Source of the DNA: Metopolophium dirhodum
Taxonomy: Eukaryota; Arthropoda; Insecta; Hemiptera; Aphididae
Length of the DNA: 64,000 nt
Assembly: GCF_019925205.1 (NCBI RefSeq)
Contig: NC_083560.1
Span: forward strand, 5,332,001-5,396,000
Direction: 5' to 3'
A model generated the notes under the pieces. The model was not told the DNA's origin. It did not search any database and saw only the letters and a program-made list of their open reading frames with translations. Shown here piece after piece: positions 1 through 10,894 of the stretch (within the stretch, counting starts at the first letter, position 1; every line of letters starts with the position of its first letter). The translations under genes were made by a program, and so were the position numbers.

Positions 1-110
1 AAAAAATAAATACCAATATCCGAAATCGAAATAAAAATCGAAAAAAATAAATACTGATAACCGAAACCGAAATCGAAATCGGAAAATAATATTTACGGTT
101 TCAAGCCCTG
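1..110 (-). mobile_element. Terminal part of a hAT-like element running off the left edge
   Basis: The first 110 bases repeat the motif CCGAAATCGAAAT with variation and end in TTTCAAGCCCTG. Read on the minus strand this starts CAGGGCTTGAAACCG, a typical hAT-type terminus followed by degenerate subterminal repeats. The other end and the target duplication lie outside the window, so the call rests on the terminus alone. Confidence 0.4.
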
Positions 111-224
111 GTAGAAGAAACGTATACTAATGTTATACCTATAGTGCGTATTATTTAATCGAACGATGTTTAACGAACTATATAATATTATCAGAGATGC
201 ATTTAACGTTACGGTATCTGTCTG

Positions 225-575
225 TCTGCCTGTACCCACTATATCTATATGGATATCTCTCTCTCTCTCTCTCACACGAAGCTATTTTTGAGCTTGTGTG
301 TTCAACGTCAAAGGAAAGAAAAAGGATTATATATCGTGGACTCATCTGTCGATGTCGAGTTGATTTCGTCGATGTGCAAACGTGTAAAGATACTGACCAA
401 TCCGTTTCCTTAAGGAAAGCTTCGATTCCAATGTCTCAAACAGATGGACAGTTGTATTTGAGATGCAATTGTAAGGCAAACTGTGTATCGAAGAAGTGTA
501 GTTGTAGATCCCAGGCATTTCATGTAATTCAAAATGTCATAATAGTTTATCTTGTTGCAACAAATAATTTTTATG
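225..575 (+). pseudogene. C-terminal remnant of a KRBA2-like (integrase-type transposon) protein
   Basis: The open frame ends with a stretch containing KDTDQSVSLRKA and then the cysteine cluster CNCKANCVSKKCSC. This order (a conserved QVSLR-like segment followed by a CxCxxxCxxxxCxC tail) is what aphid KRAB-A domain-containing protein 2-like proteins carry at their C-terminus, after an integrase core that is absent here. The frame slips near position 513: the continuing half of the cysteine module, GISCNSKCHNSLSCC, is in another frame. The integrase-type catalytic domain is not visible upstream, so this is a 5'-truncated, frameshifted remnant. A (CT)n microsatellite at about 255-272 lies inside the open frame, which suggests the true homology starts after it. 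Confidence 0.5.
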
Positions 576-586
576 ATATAAAATAA

Positions 587-1139
587 AATAATTTATGGTT
601 AATTATTAACTCTTTGAGTGATGAATTAATTTGTAAAAATTATTTTATCATTAGGTGTTATCATCTTTTTTTACAAAATGTCAACATTCACCAGTGAATG
701 TCTACTTCTAAGAAAAAATTGACATTCACCTTAACATATACACATTACCCACGTAGCGTGTGTGTCTCGTTCACCCGTCTGTTTTTGGTTGTTCGTCCAT
801 TATATGTAGGCTATCTATTATATTATTACTACAGTTTATAATAATATATTATACGCATTACATTAAACAATTTATAGGTACATCCCGGTATTGGGAAAAT
901 ATGGCCTCGCACGTTTTACGAGTGTTTTTTGTATAATTTAAAAACGTGCCTGTAATATTGCAGTAGGCACACATATTATGGAAAGCATCTTGAAGAGTTT
1001 CGCATTCTTTCGTCTGGTCATTTTTCGATATTATGACGATTTTTTTATGGCGACAATTCTCGAAACATATACGTGCATTGCATATGGTATATATTATTAT
1101 GTCTATTGTAAACCACTGTGTGACGGGGAGTATAAGACC
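587..1139. other. AT-rich non-coding stretch
   Basis: No gene is supported. Two small inverted repeats are visible: ACATTCACCAGTGAATGT near 682-699, and an ACGTTTTA/TAAAAACGT pair around 913-945. The short open frames starting at 978 and 1033 have no recognisable content. Confidence 0.5.
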
Positions 1140-1925
1140 ATTCCCCCGAGGGTTGTTACACCTTTATCCATTTTTCTCGAGGGCGGCTACTTCACGCCTT
1201 AATAACGCGGTCGCGTCCCTCCGACGGGTTACGTCGGGGCGCCCTGGCGCCAGGCCGGCGTTCCCCCGCCGGCTACTTTCGTATGAGGTAGATCGTTGCT
1301 CTCGCTGATCCGCGTCGGCGAGCGCTGGATTCGACCCAGTCAAATTCCTCCCCTTCTACTAAAGCGCTACTCCCGACAGCCCCCGGGAGGCCATCCACAT
1401 GTGTCGCAAACGCGCGGCCGGCGAGCGCGAGCACGCGAGGTACACGCGCGCGTTGGTCGGACGCACGCCACATAGCTTGACGGGCACTGATACCGTTCGG
1501 GCGTTAGCAATGTCGGGTTTTCAGTGGGGCTGTCCTCGTTAGGTTAGGTTAGGGATGAGATTGAAGGATCCATTATCCAGATTACTCACAACGACTCTTT
1601 TCCCACTAGCATCGGCACCGGGACAGTTCTTACTCTGTCGCGGTGCGACCTTTTTTGAGTGATACGGTTTTCTTTTGCCGGGTGCCGTGTCCGTACCGAA
1701 TGCTCGGGTTTGAGTGCTTGTCGGTGGGTGCCCCCCAGCCAGACTTCCACCTTGCACGTATTCGCACACGAGTTGGTCGGGCCCGTGTGCTCTCAGTCAG
1801 GTTCGTGCTAGAAGCGCCAGCGCGCCCACGGAGGTCCGCGTGTGCTTCGCCCGCCGTGAGCTGGCGCCTCTCGCCCAATCCCACTGGTTTGTCACAGGTG
1901 GTATGGTACCCCCACTCAGGTAGTT
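1140..1925. other. GC-rich island with strong hairpins and a short TTAGG run
   Basis: Base composition changes abruptly to GC-rich and CpG-rich. Local hairpins include CTGGCGCCAGG and GCCGGCGTTCCCCCGCCGGC around 1238-1272, and a TCTCGC...GCGAGC pair around 1298-1325. At about 1540-1555 there are three consecutive TTAGG-type units. Open frames on both strands are long only because AT-rich stop codons are rare here; their translations look like composition artefacts. It could be the 5' untranslated region of a non-LTR retroelement or a CpG-rich promoter. Nothing in the sequence decides between these. Confidence 0.35.
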
Positions 1926-2470
1926 TGTTCCCGTGCGGAAAAGGAAAGTGCCCTCATCAAAATCTGACAATTCTACAAAATTTGAGAGTTATTCCCGTAG
2001 TCATTTTTTCGATATAATACACCCTATCAATTCACCTATCGCTCTTACCACTCTTACGGTGTCGTTCTGTGGTATTAACGAGGTCTTGGAGTCTCGACCT
2101 CGGTGTGTGATATTATTACTAGGGATCAGGGTTACCTTATGTGAAGTAAAGTACTCAACGTATATATATATGCATCTATTATTAAACTTGAATGTATTAT
2201 TATATTATTATTTATTAGGTAATACTTATTAACTATAACTCAGGGTTACCAATCGGGCCATGGTGTGTCGTGAGTGCCGATATCTAATGTGGGTTGAGCT
2301 GGTCGTCCGCATGTCCTCTTTAGGTCGTTGTCAGTTCTCGACTTTCACTATCGACCTCTAGGATTCTTCGTCTCTTCATTCTTGACCATCAAACTATCAA
2401 CCGCCGCTGCCGATTATAGACTATCGACTACCTCACTGTAGACTCTGTCATAACTATCTACCGCCAGGAG
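1926..2470. other. Intergenic or 5' leader upstream of the Harbinger exon
   Basis: Mixed composition, no supported coding sequence. The last 200 bases before 2470 are less AT-rich than what follows and may be leader sequence of the PIF/Harbinger fragment that begins at about 2480. Confidence 0.3.
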
Positions 2471-2479
2471 TAATGTACG

Positions 2480-2625
2480 ATGTCGATGACGATAATCGTT
2501 ACACGGATGTCTATCAAGTTCAAGTCATTTGACGAACTTCTCTCAAAATTAGAAAGTGGAATAAAAGTATCAAATAGTGGTCGTCCATCAATTTCACCTA
2601 CAGAACGATTATGTGTGACATTAAG
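2480..2625 (+). pseudogene. PIF/Harbinger (HARBI1-like) transposase, first-exon fragment
   Basis: The translation contains SFDELLSKLE, a short variable spacer and then SISPTERLCVTLR. This is the N-terminal block of Harbinger nucleases (FDELL..., then IPPEERLAxTLRFLATG), located just before the DDE nuclease core. The frame runs into a good splice donor, AG|GTACG, at 2625/2626, exactly where the conserved LRF/LRY segment would be cut. No later exon with the DDE residues is visible in the next several kilobases, which are AT-rich. Most likely a 3'-truncated element copy. The start at 2480 is the first Met in frame and is not otherwise supported. Confidence 0.55.
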
Positions 2626-2689
2626 GTACGTTTATATTGTTAACATTTTAGCTATATGTCTGTTGTCTATATAAATAATTAAAATTCAA

Positions 2690-3934
2690 TAGTTTTGTAC
2701 TTAAATTAAATTAAATTAAATAATTACGATAGTAAATACCTACTTAATACTTATATAACAAATGCTTTAAAAGTGCAACCCTTAACCCTAAGTGTCTATT
2801 TTCAATTTCTATAGGGAAATAAATAGCTGTAATGTTAGTCAAATTTATTAAAACTATGATTTTATAATTATCCAGACTAAAAATATAGTGTTATGTACTA
2901 TATACACTTTGGTACTCTTTTTATTATAATTTATAGTTATTTGTACAATGTCTATAGTCATTTAAACATAGGTATTTAGATAGTACCCTGTACTTTTTAA
3001 TTTAGTTATTTGGAAAACATTAACTATAGTAATTTATTTTATTTAACTACAAAATTTCAGTATTTTTTTCCCGTGTACAGTAAATGCCCAAGGAAATGTT
3101 ACAAATAAGGTAATTTAATTGATTTCCTAAGTATAATAATTTGTTATAACTATACCATTTTATATACTATACTTTATCATTTTGCCAATACATTTTACTA
3201 AAAAAAAACCATAGAATACATAAATGTGTTTAAAAAAACAATATAACTTTTTTAAATATATATAAATATATATAAATAAAAATACAACTTTTACTTCTTT
3301 ATACATAGTAAAATGTTTTTAATGAAAAATAGCAAAAAAAAAATACCTAATAATAGGACAAAACAAATAAATGTGTAAATAAATATCATATACAAATGCT
3401 TTTAATATACACATTACACAAGTATTCAAGAATGGTTTAAAAAAATAATATAACTTTTAAATATATGTATATAATAAAAAATAAAAACACAACTTTTACT
3501 TTTTTATGGACATTAATAGTTTTTTGTTTGCCACTGATCTAATTTTTGCATCCCTTACACTTTTCCACCTTTGTTGGAATTAATTAACTATATGAAGGCA
3601 AAAAAAAGGTAATAATATACTATATAAATAAAATAAACAAAAATAACAACTGTTGTAATTTTTATTTTATTTTATTGAATACATTTTTGTAGGTACTTAT
3701 TTATATATTAATACACAAATTAGAAACTCGCTCTACTGTATAGTGGGGGTGGAGTTTATTTATTTTATATCTTATTTTACGCATGAATTAAAAAAATGTT
3801 TACTATCGTAAAAATGTTTTAATTGACTTTCGCTCGAATTTTTTTATAATTATTGTAAGCAAAACTTGTGGACTATCTTTAGTTAAATTTTAAATTTGAA
3901 TTTTCAAATTACTATCGGCATTTATATTCAAAAA
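2690..3934. repeat. AT-rich stretch with a ~200-bp-spaced direct repeat
   Basis: No gene. Two segments, about 3205-3310 and 3410-3510, share a diverged direct repeat built on AAAAAA(C/T)AATATAACTTTT, an AT-alternating tract and CAACTTTTACTT. Confidence 0.35.
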
Positions 3935-5015
3935 AAGGTGGGTAAGCGGGTGTCAGTCTGCTGTATAGTAGGTTACAAGTGGGTAACTGTAATGGATGGT
4001 GTTAAATTTGAATTCAATAATATAATATCATTGTATAAGAAAAACGATTCTAAGCGAAAACGGTCAATCAGCCTATATGATATTACCAAGTATATTTGAT
4101 GATATTATTGTGAATAAAGTTATTTATATATAACCTATTTACGTGGAGGCTTGTTTTGAATTTTCAATCCTTAGCTATAAAGTTAAACATTTTATAAATT
4201 TTTAACTACAAAATAATTATTAAATATGAAATTTGAAAAATTTTGTCAAAATTTGAACTTTAAACGCTTACTAAAAAAAGTTGTGCTTATGCATTTTTAA
4301 TATTTTTTAACAGCTATTGTAACATTATATCAGGAGCCTTGCATTAAATTTTCATTTTTTTTTACCCAACAAATAAAATTTTAATGATATTAATCAAAAA
4401 AAAAAAATAAAAAAAATTTAAAACTGACAATGTCCGTAAACAGCTCAAAAAGAGTCAAATTATTTTCAAAAATTTATCGTGTATAGAAAATACTAATATA
4501 AACATTCAGTGAAATTTTCAAGTATTTACAGTCGTACGTTTTTTCCTACTACAACATAAGAAAAATATGAATTTCAAATGCTCATAAAAATTTTCTTTGA
4601 ATTTTTTGTAGACATTTTTTTTTGTTTGTAACTTATGGATAATCTTGTATTACATTTTCAAATCTTAGATTTAAAAAGAAAAATTTTATGAATTCTCAAC
4701 TTAAAATAATTTGCTAATTTTCGTGATTTTTCCTTATTTTGTCAAGATTTGAACTTTAAATGCTTATAAATAAAATCTGTAACAAAGGATTTTTAAAAAA
4801 CTTATAAAATTGGAAAGTGAAAATGTTCATAAATAATTCAAAACAAATCAAAAAATGTTTAAGTACCAACTAGATTCACTTTCCCATCAGAAAAGATACT
4901 GTTGAAGAAAGTCTTATTATTTTTACTGTCCTAAAAGGTGATGACGGACGCAACAAAAAAAAAAACACACACACATTGTAAAATCAATACATTCATATCG
5001 TTCACTCAGAATCTA
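3935..5015 (+). repeat. Repeat family A, copy 1 (near full length)
   Basis: Starts with an AAAGGTGGGTAAG head, continues with CTGCTGTATAGTAGGTTACAAG and AATGGATGGTGTTAAATTTG, then an ACGATTCTAAGCGA motif, a long AT-rich body with conserved blocks (CAACTGCTATTGTAAC, AATGTCCGTAAACAGCTCA, ATGCTAATATAAACATTCAGT), and ends in CATTGTAAAATCAATACATTC followed by CTCAGAATCTAAA. The head motif GATTCTGAGCG and the tail CGCTCAGAATC are inverted copies of each other in the better copies. No conserved reading frame runs through it, so it is probably a non-autonomous element. Confidence 0.65.
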
Positions 5016-5034
5016 AAAAATACAAAAAAAACTA

Positions 5035-6142
5035 GAATATTTCAAATGCCTATATAAATAGCAAAAAAAAATTAACGAAAAATTTAAAAAAATTGTAGGT
5101 ATGTTTTAGTCCTGTAGAATTTTGTTTACTGATATTTGAAGAAACATTTACGGAGAACCTTGCACCAAATTTTCAAACCTTAGGTATAAATACTTAAAGC
5201 TTTATGAATTTTCAACTACAAACTCATTTCAAATGTTTTCAATTTTAAAAATTTGAACTTTCTACGCTTATAAAAAAAAATTGTGACCTACGACTTGATT
5301 TTTTTTAATGGTGATATACACCTTATGATGACCCTTATCAAGATGACGCCGCCAATAATAATATATACGTTCAATTGTAAGCAACTTACTGTGGTCCTGT
5401 GTACCGTCATACGGTATCTATTATCACGTATTGTATATTGTATAACGCTGTTGTCTTTGGCGTAACTAGGATTGAATAGTTACAGGGGCTAGAGTCCTAG
5501 AAAACCAAAGTGTTGAAATACACCGTGGAGGGCAAAGCCCCCCCCCCCCCCACAACCCCCTAATCAGTGTAACTGAAATTTAATAGTCACAAAAACTTTG
5601 CTAAAATCAAGTATCTATACTTCAAACACTCACAACAATTTAATTCGACTTTCTTGTAGACATTTTTGTTGATAAAGGAAGACAAACTTATGAGTGATGA
5701 GCAATCTTGTATTAAGTTTTCAAATCTTAGATTTAAAAAAAACAATTTTTACGAATTTATAATTTAAAATAATTCCCACGTTTTCGTCATTTTTACGTAT
5801 TGCGTCAAAATACGAACTTTAAATGCTTATAAAAAAGTGACTTATGTATTTTTAATATTTTTCAACTGCTATTGTAACATTATAATAGGAGCCTTGTATT
5901 ATGTTTTTAACTAACAACATTTTATTGATATTTATAGAAAAAATTGAACATTTTGAAAATTGTATCGTGTAAGGAAAATGCAAATACAATGCTAAGGTAA
6001 AACATTCAGTGAAAATGTCATGTACTTCATTCTACGGCTATTATCGATTTTGCGTAAAAATTACCGTTTTTCCTTAATTTATTTTAGTTTTTTCCAGTGC
6101 TTTTGAAAACTACTGAGAATTTTTACTTTTGATCACACAGTA
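5035..6142 (+). repeat. Repeat family A, copy 2 (diverged, interrupted)
   Basis: Shares with copy 1 the blocks TTTGTTTACTGATATTTGAAG, GAGAACCTTGCACCAAATTTTC, TTCTTGTAGACATTTTTG and CAACTGCTATTGTAACATTAT. A foreign segment at about 5290-5585, including a C14 tract at 5538-5551 preceded by GGCGTAACTAGG, interrupts it and resembles the decayed end of a hAT-type element. The 3' end is cut by the hAT MITE at 6151. Confidence 0.5.
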
Positions 6143-6501
6143 CATGCAACCAGTGGCGCCGAACGCGTACTTTTATGGAGCGATTCGCCCCAGTATTTTA
6201 TTAGGTGAGTGGTGGGTGTCAGGTGAATGGGTCTTGTGTGGATGGGTGTCAGGGTGTATACATTGAAAGTATTGACACTTTAGTTTGTAAATCTTAGAGG
6301 TAATTAGTATACCAATAGGTATAATGTGTCTATTAGTAACTACTAACTAGTTGTTCTATGTAAGTATTAATAATTGATCAGAACGTAACAGGTTAAATAG
6401 CGAGCGGCTTTGTGATAGTTGAATCATGTAGGTGATGGTGGTAAGTAATTTTAAACTTTGCCCCACCAAATGAAATACAAGTCGGCGCCACTGCATGCAA
6501 C
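6143..6501. mobile_element. hAT-type MITE (343 bp) with perfect 8-bp target duplication
   Basis: The element at 6151-6493 begins CAGTGGCGCCGA and ends with the inverted copy TCGGCGCCACTG. It is flanked on both sides by CATGCAAC (6143-6150 and 6494-6501). An 8-bp duplication with CAGTG termini is characteristic of hAT transposons. It has no coding capacity. The insertion lies in the 3' part of a family A copy, so it is younger than that copy. Confidence 0.85.
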
Positions 6502-6573
6502 CATTATAACTATATTATAAGAATAGGTAGGTACGCCAATAAGGGTACCTATTTAAATATAATATTATAATGA

Positions 6574-6905
6574 TGGGCCATAGCCCATAGGGGCGTTATA
6601 TAAGCTTGAAGCTAATATGCAATAAGCAGATAAGCTATACACAACACGCACATTTCTTCCACGAAAACTATGACCAATATTACGATTAATTAGTACTTGG
6701 TACATCCACGTATATTATATTATATTTTATATTATTATAATTTATAATATAATAATCATTACCTATTAATTAGCCTTTTTAGCCCAACAAATACAATTTT
6801 ATTAATATTATATATTGATATAATTAAAATTTGAAATTGTCCGTAAATAGCTCAAAATAAATCAAACATTTTTCAAATTTTTTGGTGTATAGTCATAGGG
6901 TTTTA
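6574..6905. repeat. Small hairpin and family A fragment
   Basis: TGGGCCATAGCCCA near 6575-6589 is a short perfect hairpin. Positions 6770-6905 carry a family A piece with TTTTTAGCCCAACAAATA and AATTGTCCGTAAATAGCTCA. No gene. Confidence 0.4.
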
Positions 6906-8180
6906 ATATTTCATGAAATATTTCGTTTCCATGCAAAATAAAAATAAATTGTTTATTATATCTAAAAGTTTATAGTCGTCAACTTCCAAGTGAACATTTT
7001 TAAAAGTTGGTTTAGTGTATGTAACAAAAAAAATATGCAACATATTTACATATAATTTATGAGTTGTTTAACAAATCTATAATATAATTGCATATTATAT
7101 TCACAATGTATAGACATAAATCACTCTTAATAGTTGTGAATAGTGACCTTTTACAATATACAAAATATAATCTAAGTAGGTATTAAATAAAAGAGCATTT
7201 TCACATCACTCAGCCATAATACACACATATATACGACTTTTGTACATTTTATAACTACTGAAAATACACTATTATTTAATTCACTGTTGAAATTGACTTC
7301 AACTTAATGGTTTAAATAATTCAAGCTTTTGGGTCGCTGATGATCCGCATACAACAACATTTTAAAACTCATATAAAAAATGTTTTTACTCTCAAAATAA
7401 TGCCAGGAATATTTTAATTATAAAATAAATATTATAATTTGTTATATGAAGAGCATGCACTTACTTACACAATTTATATCTAGATCCACCCCTGCTATAA
7501 TAGGTAATAAATAATTAAAAACATATTTACTATGAATAATAATATGTTCACTTTTTATTACACATTATAATTTAATGTAAGTATCTCATTTTTTTTAAAT
7601 AATATAAATAAAGCAATAACAAAATATTTGATTTTATGAAAATTGCTTTGACAATTTACAATATTTATTTCGATCCACGGGTGACGACTGACGACTGACA
7701 ACAGAATAACTGTAAATGACAAAATAATATCGAAAAACGACGGCTGTTTCGGCCGGGCTGTATAATAAATTGTTTAGGTATTAGCTGGATAACGGATAAC
7801 GAATCGAGTAATCGACAGACTTCAATACGATTTCCTAGACTTGACTCAAGTCACTCGATGTTATACAGCTCTAAATATAGAGTCCGTTTCCATGATATTT
7901 CTGTTCCAGAATAATTATTATATTTTTATATCTATAATACTAATATCGCAGACGCCGCGCGTATACGGGCAAACGCTGCACGTAAAAATATAATTAATCT
8001 ATAATCTACCTATATAAGCGTGTCGGTCATTTTTCTAGTTATTAAATTAATTTTATTTTAAAGTGATTTAATTTTACTAGAACTTTGTTTTATCAAAAGC
8101 TAAAATTGTATTCTATAATAATGGTGATCTGTTTTTTTGCTTCGCCACATTTTTTGAAGGGCCATCCATCCCTCTAGACC
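6906..8180. other. AT-rich stretch ending in a CpG-richer, TATA-containing segment
   Basis: No coding sequence is supported. From about 7670 composition rises in CpG, with GACGACTGACGACTGAC near 7683, and a TATA-like CTATATAAGCG at 8010-8020. The arrangement would suit a promoter, possibly of a retroelement terminal repeat, but no second copy is present in the window to show this. Confidence 0.25.
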
Positions 8181-8325
8181 CGTGGCACCTGTCCGTCGTG
8201 CCTCCCCATCGGTACGGCCACTGGACGCTCAGGGCCATGCTCTGCTATTACTATTATTTCGACGAATACGACGAATCGCGACTACTACTACAGTACTGCT
8301 ATTATTATTATTCGATGAATACGCT

Positions 8326-8362
8326 ACGGCCAATATACGGCCAATATACGGCCAATATACAA
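8326..8362 (+). repeat. Short tandem repeat, three 11-bp units
   Basis: CGGCCAATATA is repeated three times head to tail. The open frames over this spot are produced by the repeat and by surrounding ATT-rich triplets; they are not supported as genes. Confidence 0.7.
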
Positions 8363-8431
8363 TTATTATTATTGATATATTATACGCACTGTTACTATAC
8401 GTTTAAACAATTTATTGTTATTAAAGTATAA

Positions 8432-8892
8432 TATTAAATGCGCTTTCATTCTAATGAAATATTTAACAAATATTCGTTGTTTAGTAGTTACCTAACTAAT
8501 ATTATATATTATTATCATTTTAATAAATATTTTTAATTAATCACGGTTCTTACCTCAGTGTAACACCTAATCGATGTTAGATTGTTAAAGCTGTATAAAT
8601 AGTCATTCTAAAGTATTGATAAAATTCGACAAGCTCTTTGTATAACAATGTGACGAATTCGCCTTCAAAAGTGCGTTTCTGCCAAGCTGGATGTACCCAA
8701 ACATTCCTTGTTCGACTTTTTATTTTTAATTCTTCTTCTTCATTGTAAACACGTCATTGTAAAATCAATACATTGCTACGTACGGGACGCCTCTACTCCG
8801 CTCCTACACATAGTTAGAATATACGAATATCTAATGTACTAGGATAACACACAAATGGATGATGTCAGCGTAGTGCACAAGACCCTGGGAGA
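8432..8892. other. AT-rich stretch, including a family A-like tail motif
   Basis: No gene. CATTGTAAAATCAATACATT at about 8755-8775 matches the penultimate block of family A, but the sequence after it is different, so only a short fragment is present. Confidence 0.3.
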
Positions 8893-9247
8893 GCAATATT
8901 ATAATTGTTAGCAACATATTCAGCATCCGCCAACGGCCAGATGATAGAACCCGAGGTATGTGACGACGACTGTACTAAAGAGCCAACTAACCAAATTGAC
9001 GAAACAGAAAAAACTAACGAAAGAATGATGCATATACTCGGTTCACAAACTACAGTAGTAAAAACGTCAATAAAAAGTATAGACTGTGCCGCCACCGAGA
9101 TAAAGAAATATTATACGGAACTAAGAGACACGCAGGAATTACTCAAGAACAAAATTAAAGAGCTAGCCAATAACACACACACAATAGAAACCTTAAACTT
9201 ATCAAACAGAGTACATAACATTTTTACAGCACTGTTAAGTCAGTTCG
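8893..9247 (+). pseudogene. Endogenous insect-retrovirus-type envelope glycoprotein, upstream segment
   Basis: An open frame of about 120 codons contains a predicted helical, coiled-coil-like segment (ILGSQTTVVKTSIKSI, then EIKKYYTELRDTQELL). This layout, followed downstream by segments listed separately, resembles the F-type envelope glycoproteins of Gypsy/errantivirus-like insect retroviruses; the family call is from pattern recognition only. The frame is stopped by insertion of a MITE at 9256. The frame resumes beyond it when the MITE and one target duplication are discounted, so the insertion broke a frame that was open at that point. No gag or pol and no long terminal repeats were recognised nearby. 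Confidence 0.45.
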
Positions 9248-9976
9248 CTTTCGAAAGGAGCGTTTAAATACAGGAATGCACCGCTCATAGTGCGCATGCG
9301 CAATATGGTATCGTCCGCATAACTATAGTAACTGATAACTCAGTGATAACTGATAATGTGATATTATACCTATTGAACTTAAATAAAATTATTAATATTG
9401 CAATTTGCGAATTTAGTATATTTTAAGTTTTAACTGAGTTATACTGATACAATTTGGTACATTTAGTCTATGGTAGGTACAACATTTTTTAATAATATAG
9501 AAATATAATAGTTTTAGTCAATAGTAATATTTGTAAAAAGATATAATATATCGTAAAGTACAAAAAAGTTTTACACTAACTAATATAAATGGAATTTTAG
9601 TATATCATATTCAGAAATTCCCACCTATTACGTTTTTATTATCTTACTTCAATCAATGTGTTGGAAATAGAACATGTCTAAATACTCTAAATTCCTATGT
9701 CATAAGCGTGTTACTGTGTCAGGTAAAATGTGTTTTACCAGTGACCTTAAATAAAATAGCATCATAAAGATAGCTAAAACCTGTTTGGGTAAGAATTGGT
9801 AAGTTTTGAATACCACACCATAATATCGTATTTATTCAAAATTTTAGTTTGCCGCTTAAATCACTGATAATCAATAATCAACATGTTATCTAATATCTAT
9901 GTTATGCAGACGATACCATATTGCGCATGCGCACTATGAGCGGTGCATTCCTGTATTTAAACGCTCCTCTTTCGAA
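9248..9976. mobile_element. 713-bp MITE with 60-bp perfect TIRs and 8-bp target duplication
   Basis: The element spans 9256-9968. Its first 60 bases and last 60 bases are perfect inverted copies, starting AGGAGCGTTTAAATACAGG, and the match continues a few bases further after one mismatch. Both sides are flanked by CTTTCGAA (9248-9255 and 9969-9976). Each inverted repeat contains the self-complementary 12-mer TGCGCATGCGCA (9291-9302 and 9922-9933). There is no open frame of note. The 8-bp duplication fits hAT or related superfamilies, but the terminus is not CAG-type, so the superfamily is left open. Identical arms indicate a recent insertion. Confidence 0.85.
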
Positions 9977-10894
9977 ACCAGTTCATTAAGCGTGATTATC
10001 ACAGCCGCAAGGGGGGGGGGGGGGGGGTAATCCACTCGATCCTACTCACGCCGCGCGAACTCGCAAAACATTTAACACAAATTAAACTAAAATGACTAAT
10101 AAATTTAAATTTACCTATGGAAACCAACCCAAGCGAAATATATGAATTAACAAAAATTATAAAAATGGCCGTATTTTATAGTGGAAACCAAATCGTATTT
10201 TTAATAAGAATTCCATTAATTACAGAATTAGAATTAACTTTATATAAAATTTTACCTATACCACATCATGTCACAACAAGAAAAAATGGATCTATAGATA
10301 ACAAACATAGTATTATCTTAAAACCAGAATACCAATACGTAGGCATTACTAAAAACCGTAGACAATACACAACGTTCACAATTACTTCACTGCACAGAAA
10401 CAGAAATATTTACAATTCGTCCAGAATTTCAACCTATACAATACAAATTAAAAAATCAGCCTTGCGAAATTTCATTATTTAAAAATCCGGATTAATTACC
10501 ACAAACAGGAATAATAGTATTAACGAAAAATATATTTCATAAATTAAAATACGCTAACACATGGATTATCACAACAAACAACGAAACACTAACAATAGCA
10601 TGCCAAAAAGTTAAAGAACCATATATAGTAAAATTAAAAAGACAAGGGTTGATCAGGTTAAATCAGGATTGCAGAGCATACGCGGAAAACATAATATTGA
10701 ACCCTACGAGGGATATGAAATCAAAGTATTACATTAATTTCATACCGAAAATAGAGGTAGGTAAACTGTCCATACACATTCCAAGCACGATAGGAGATAT
10801 AAGCTTCCCGAACAGAAAAATAAAACATGACTCACATAAATTGGACGATGTACACCAAATTGCTCACTCATTAGACGAAGTACAGAATAAGTAG
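9977..10894 (+). pseudogene. Endogenous insect-retrovirus-type envelope glycoprotein, downstream segments
   Basis: Several open stretches in two frames continue the gene cut by the MITE. 10117-10482 contains IRIPLITELELTLYKILPIP and KPEYQYVGI, which matches the order seen in F-type insect envelope proteins (a hydrophobic IPL segment followed by a PEYxYI/V block). 10649-10894 includes RLNQDCRAYAENIIL. Frame changes at the G17 tract and near 10480-10640 show decay. An open frame at 10988-11221 may belong to the same element but is not recognised. The family is inferred; exact placement would need a profile search. Confidence 0.45.
10011..10027 (+). repeat. G17 homopolymer
   Basis: Seventeen consecutive G residues lie inside the envelope-like remnant. 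Such a tract is prone to sequencing and replication slippage, so the frame across it cannot be trusted. Confidence 0.9.

Noticed and set aside
1033..2017. Several overlapping long frames on both strands in the GC-rich island (1033-1308, 1273-1473, 1643-2017 and others)
   Set aside because: GC-rich composition removes stop codons in all frames; the translations are Arg/Pro/Ser-rich, overlap each other and show no family signature.
8182..8431. Two overlapping frames rich in Tyr and Leu
   Set aside because: They are produced by ATT/TAC triplet runs and the 11-bp tandem repeat; no conserved motif.
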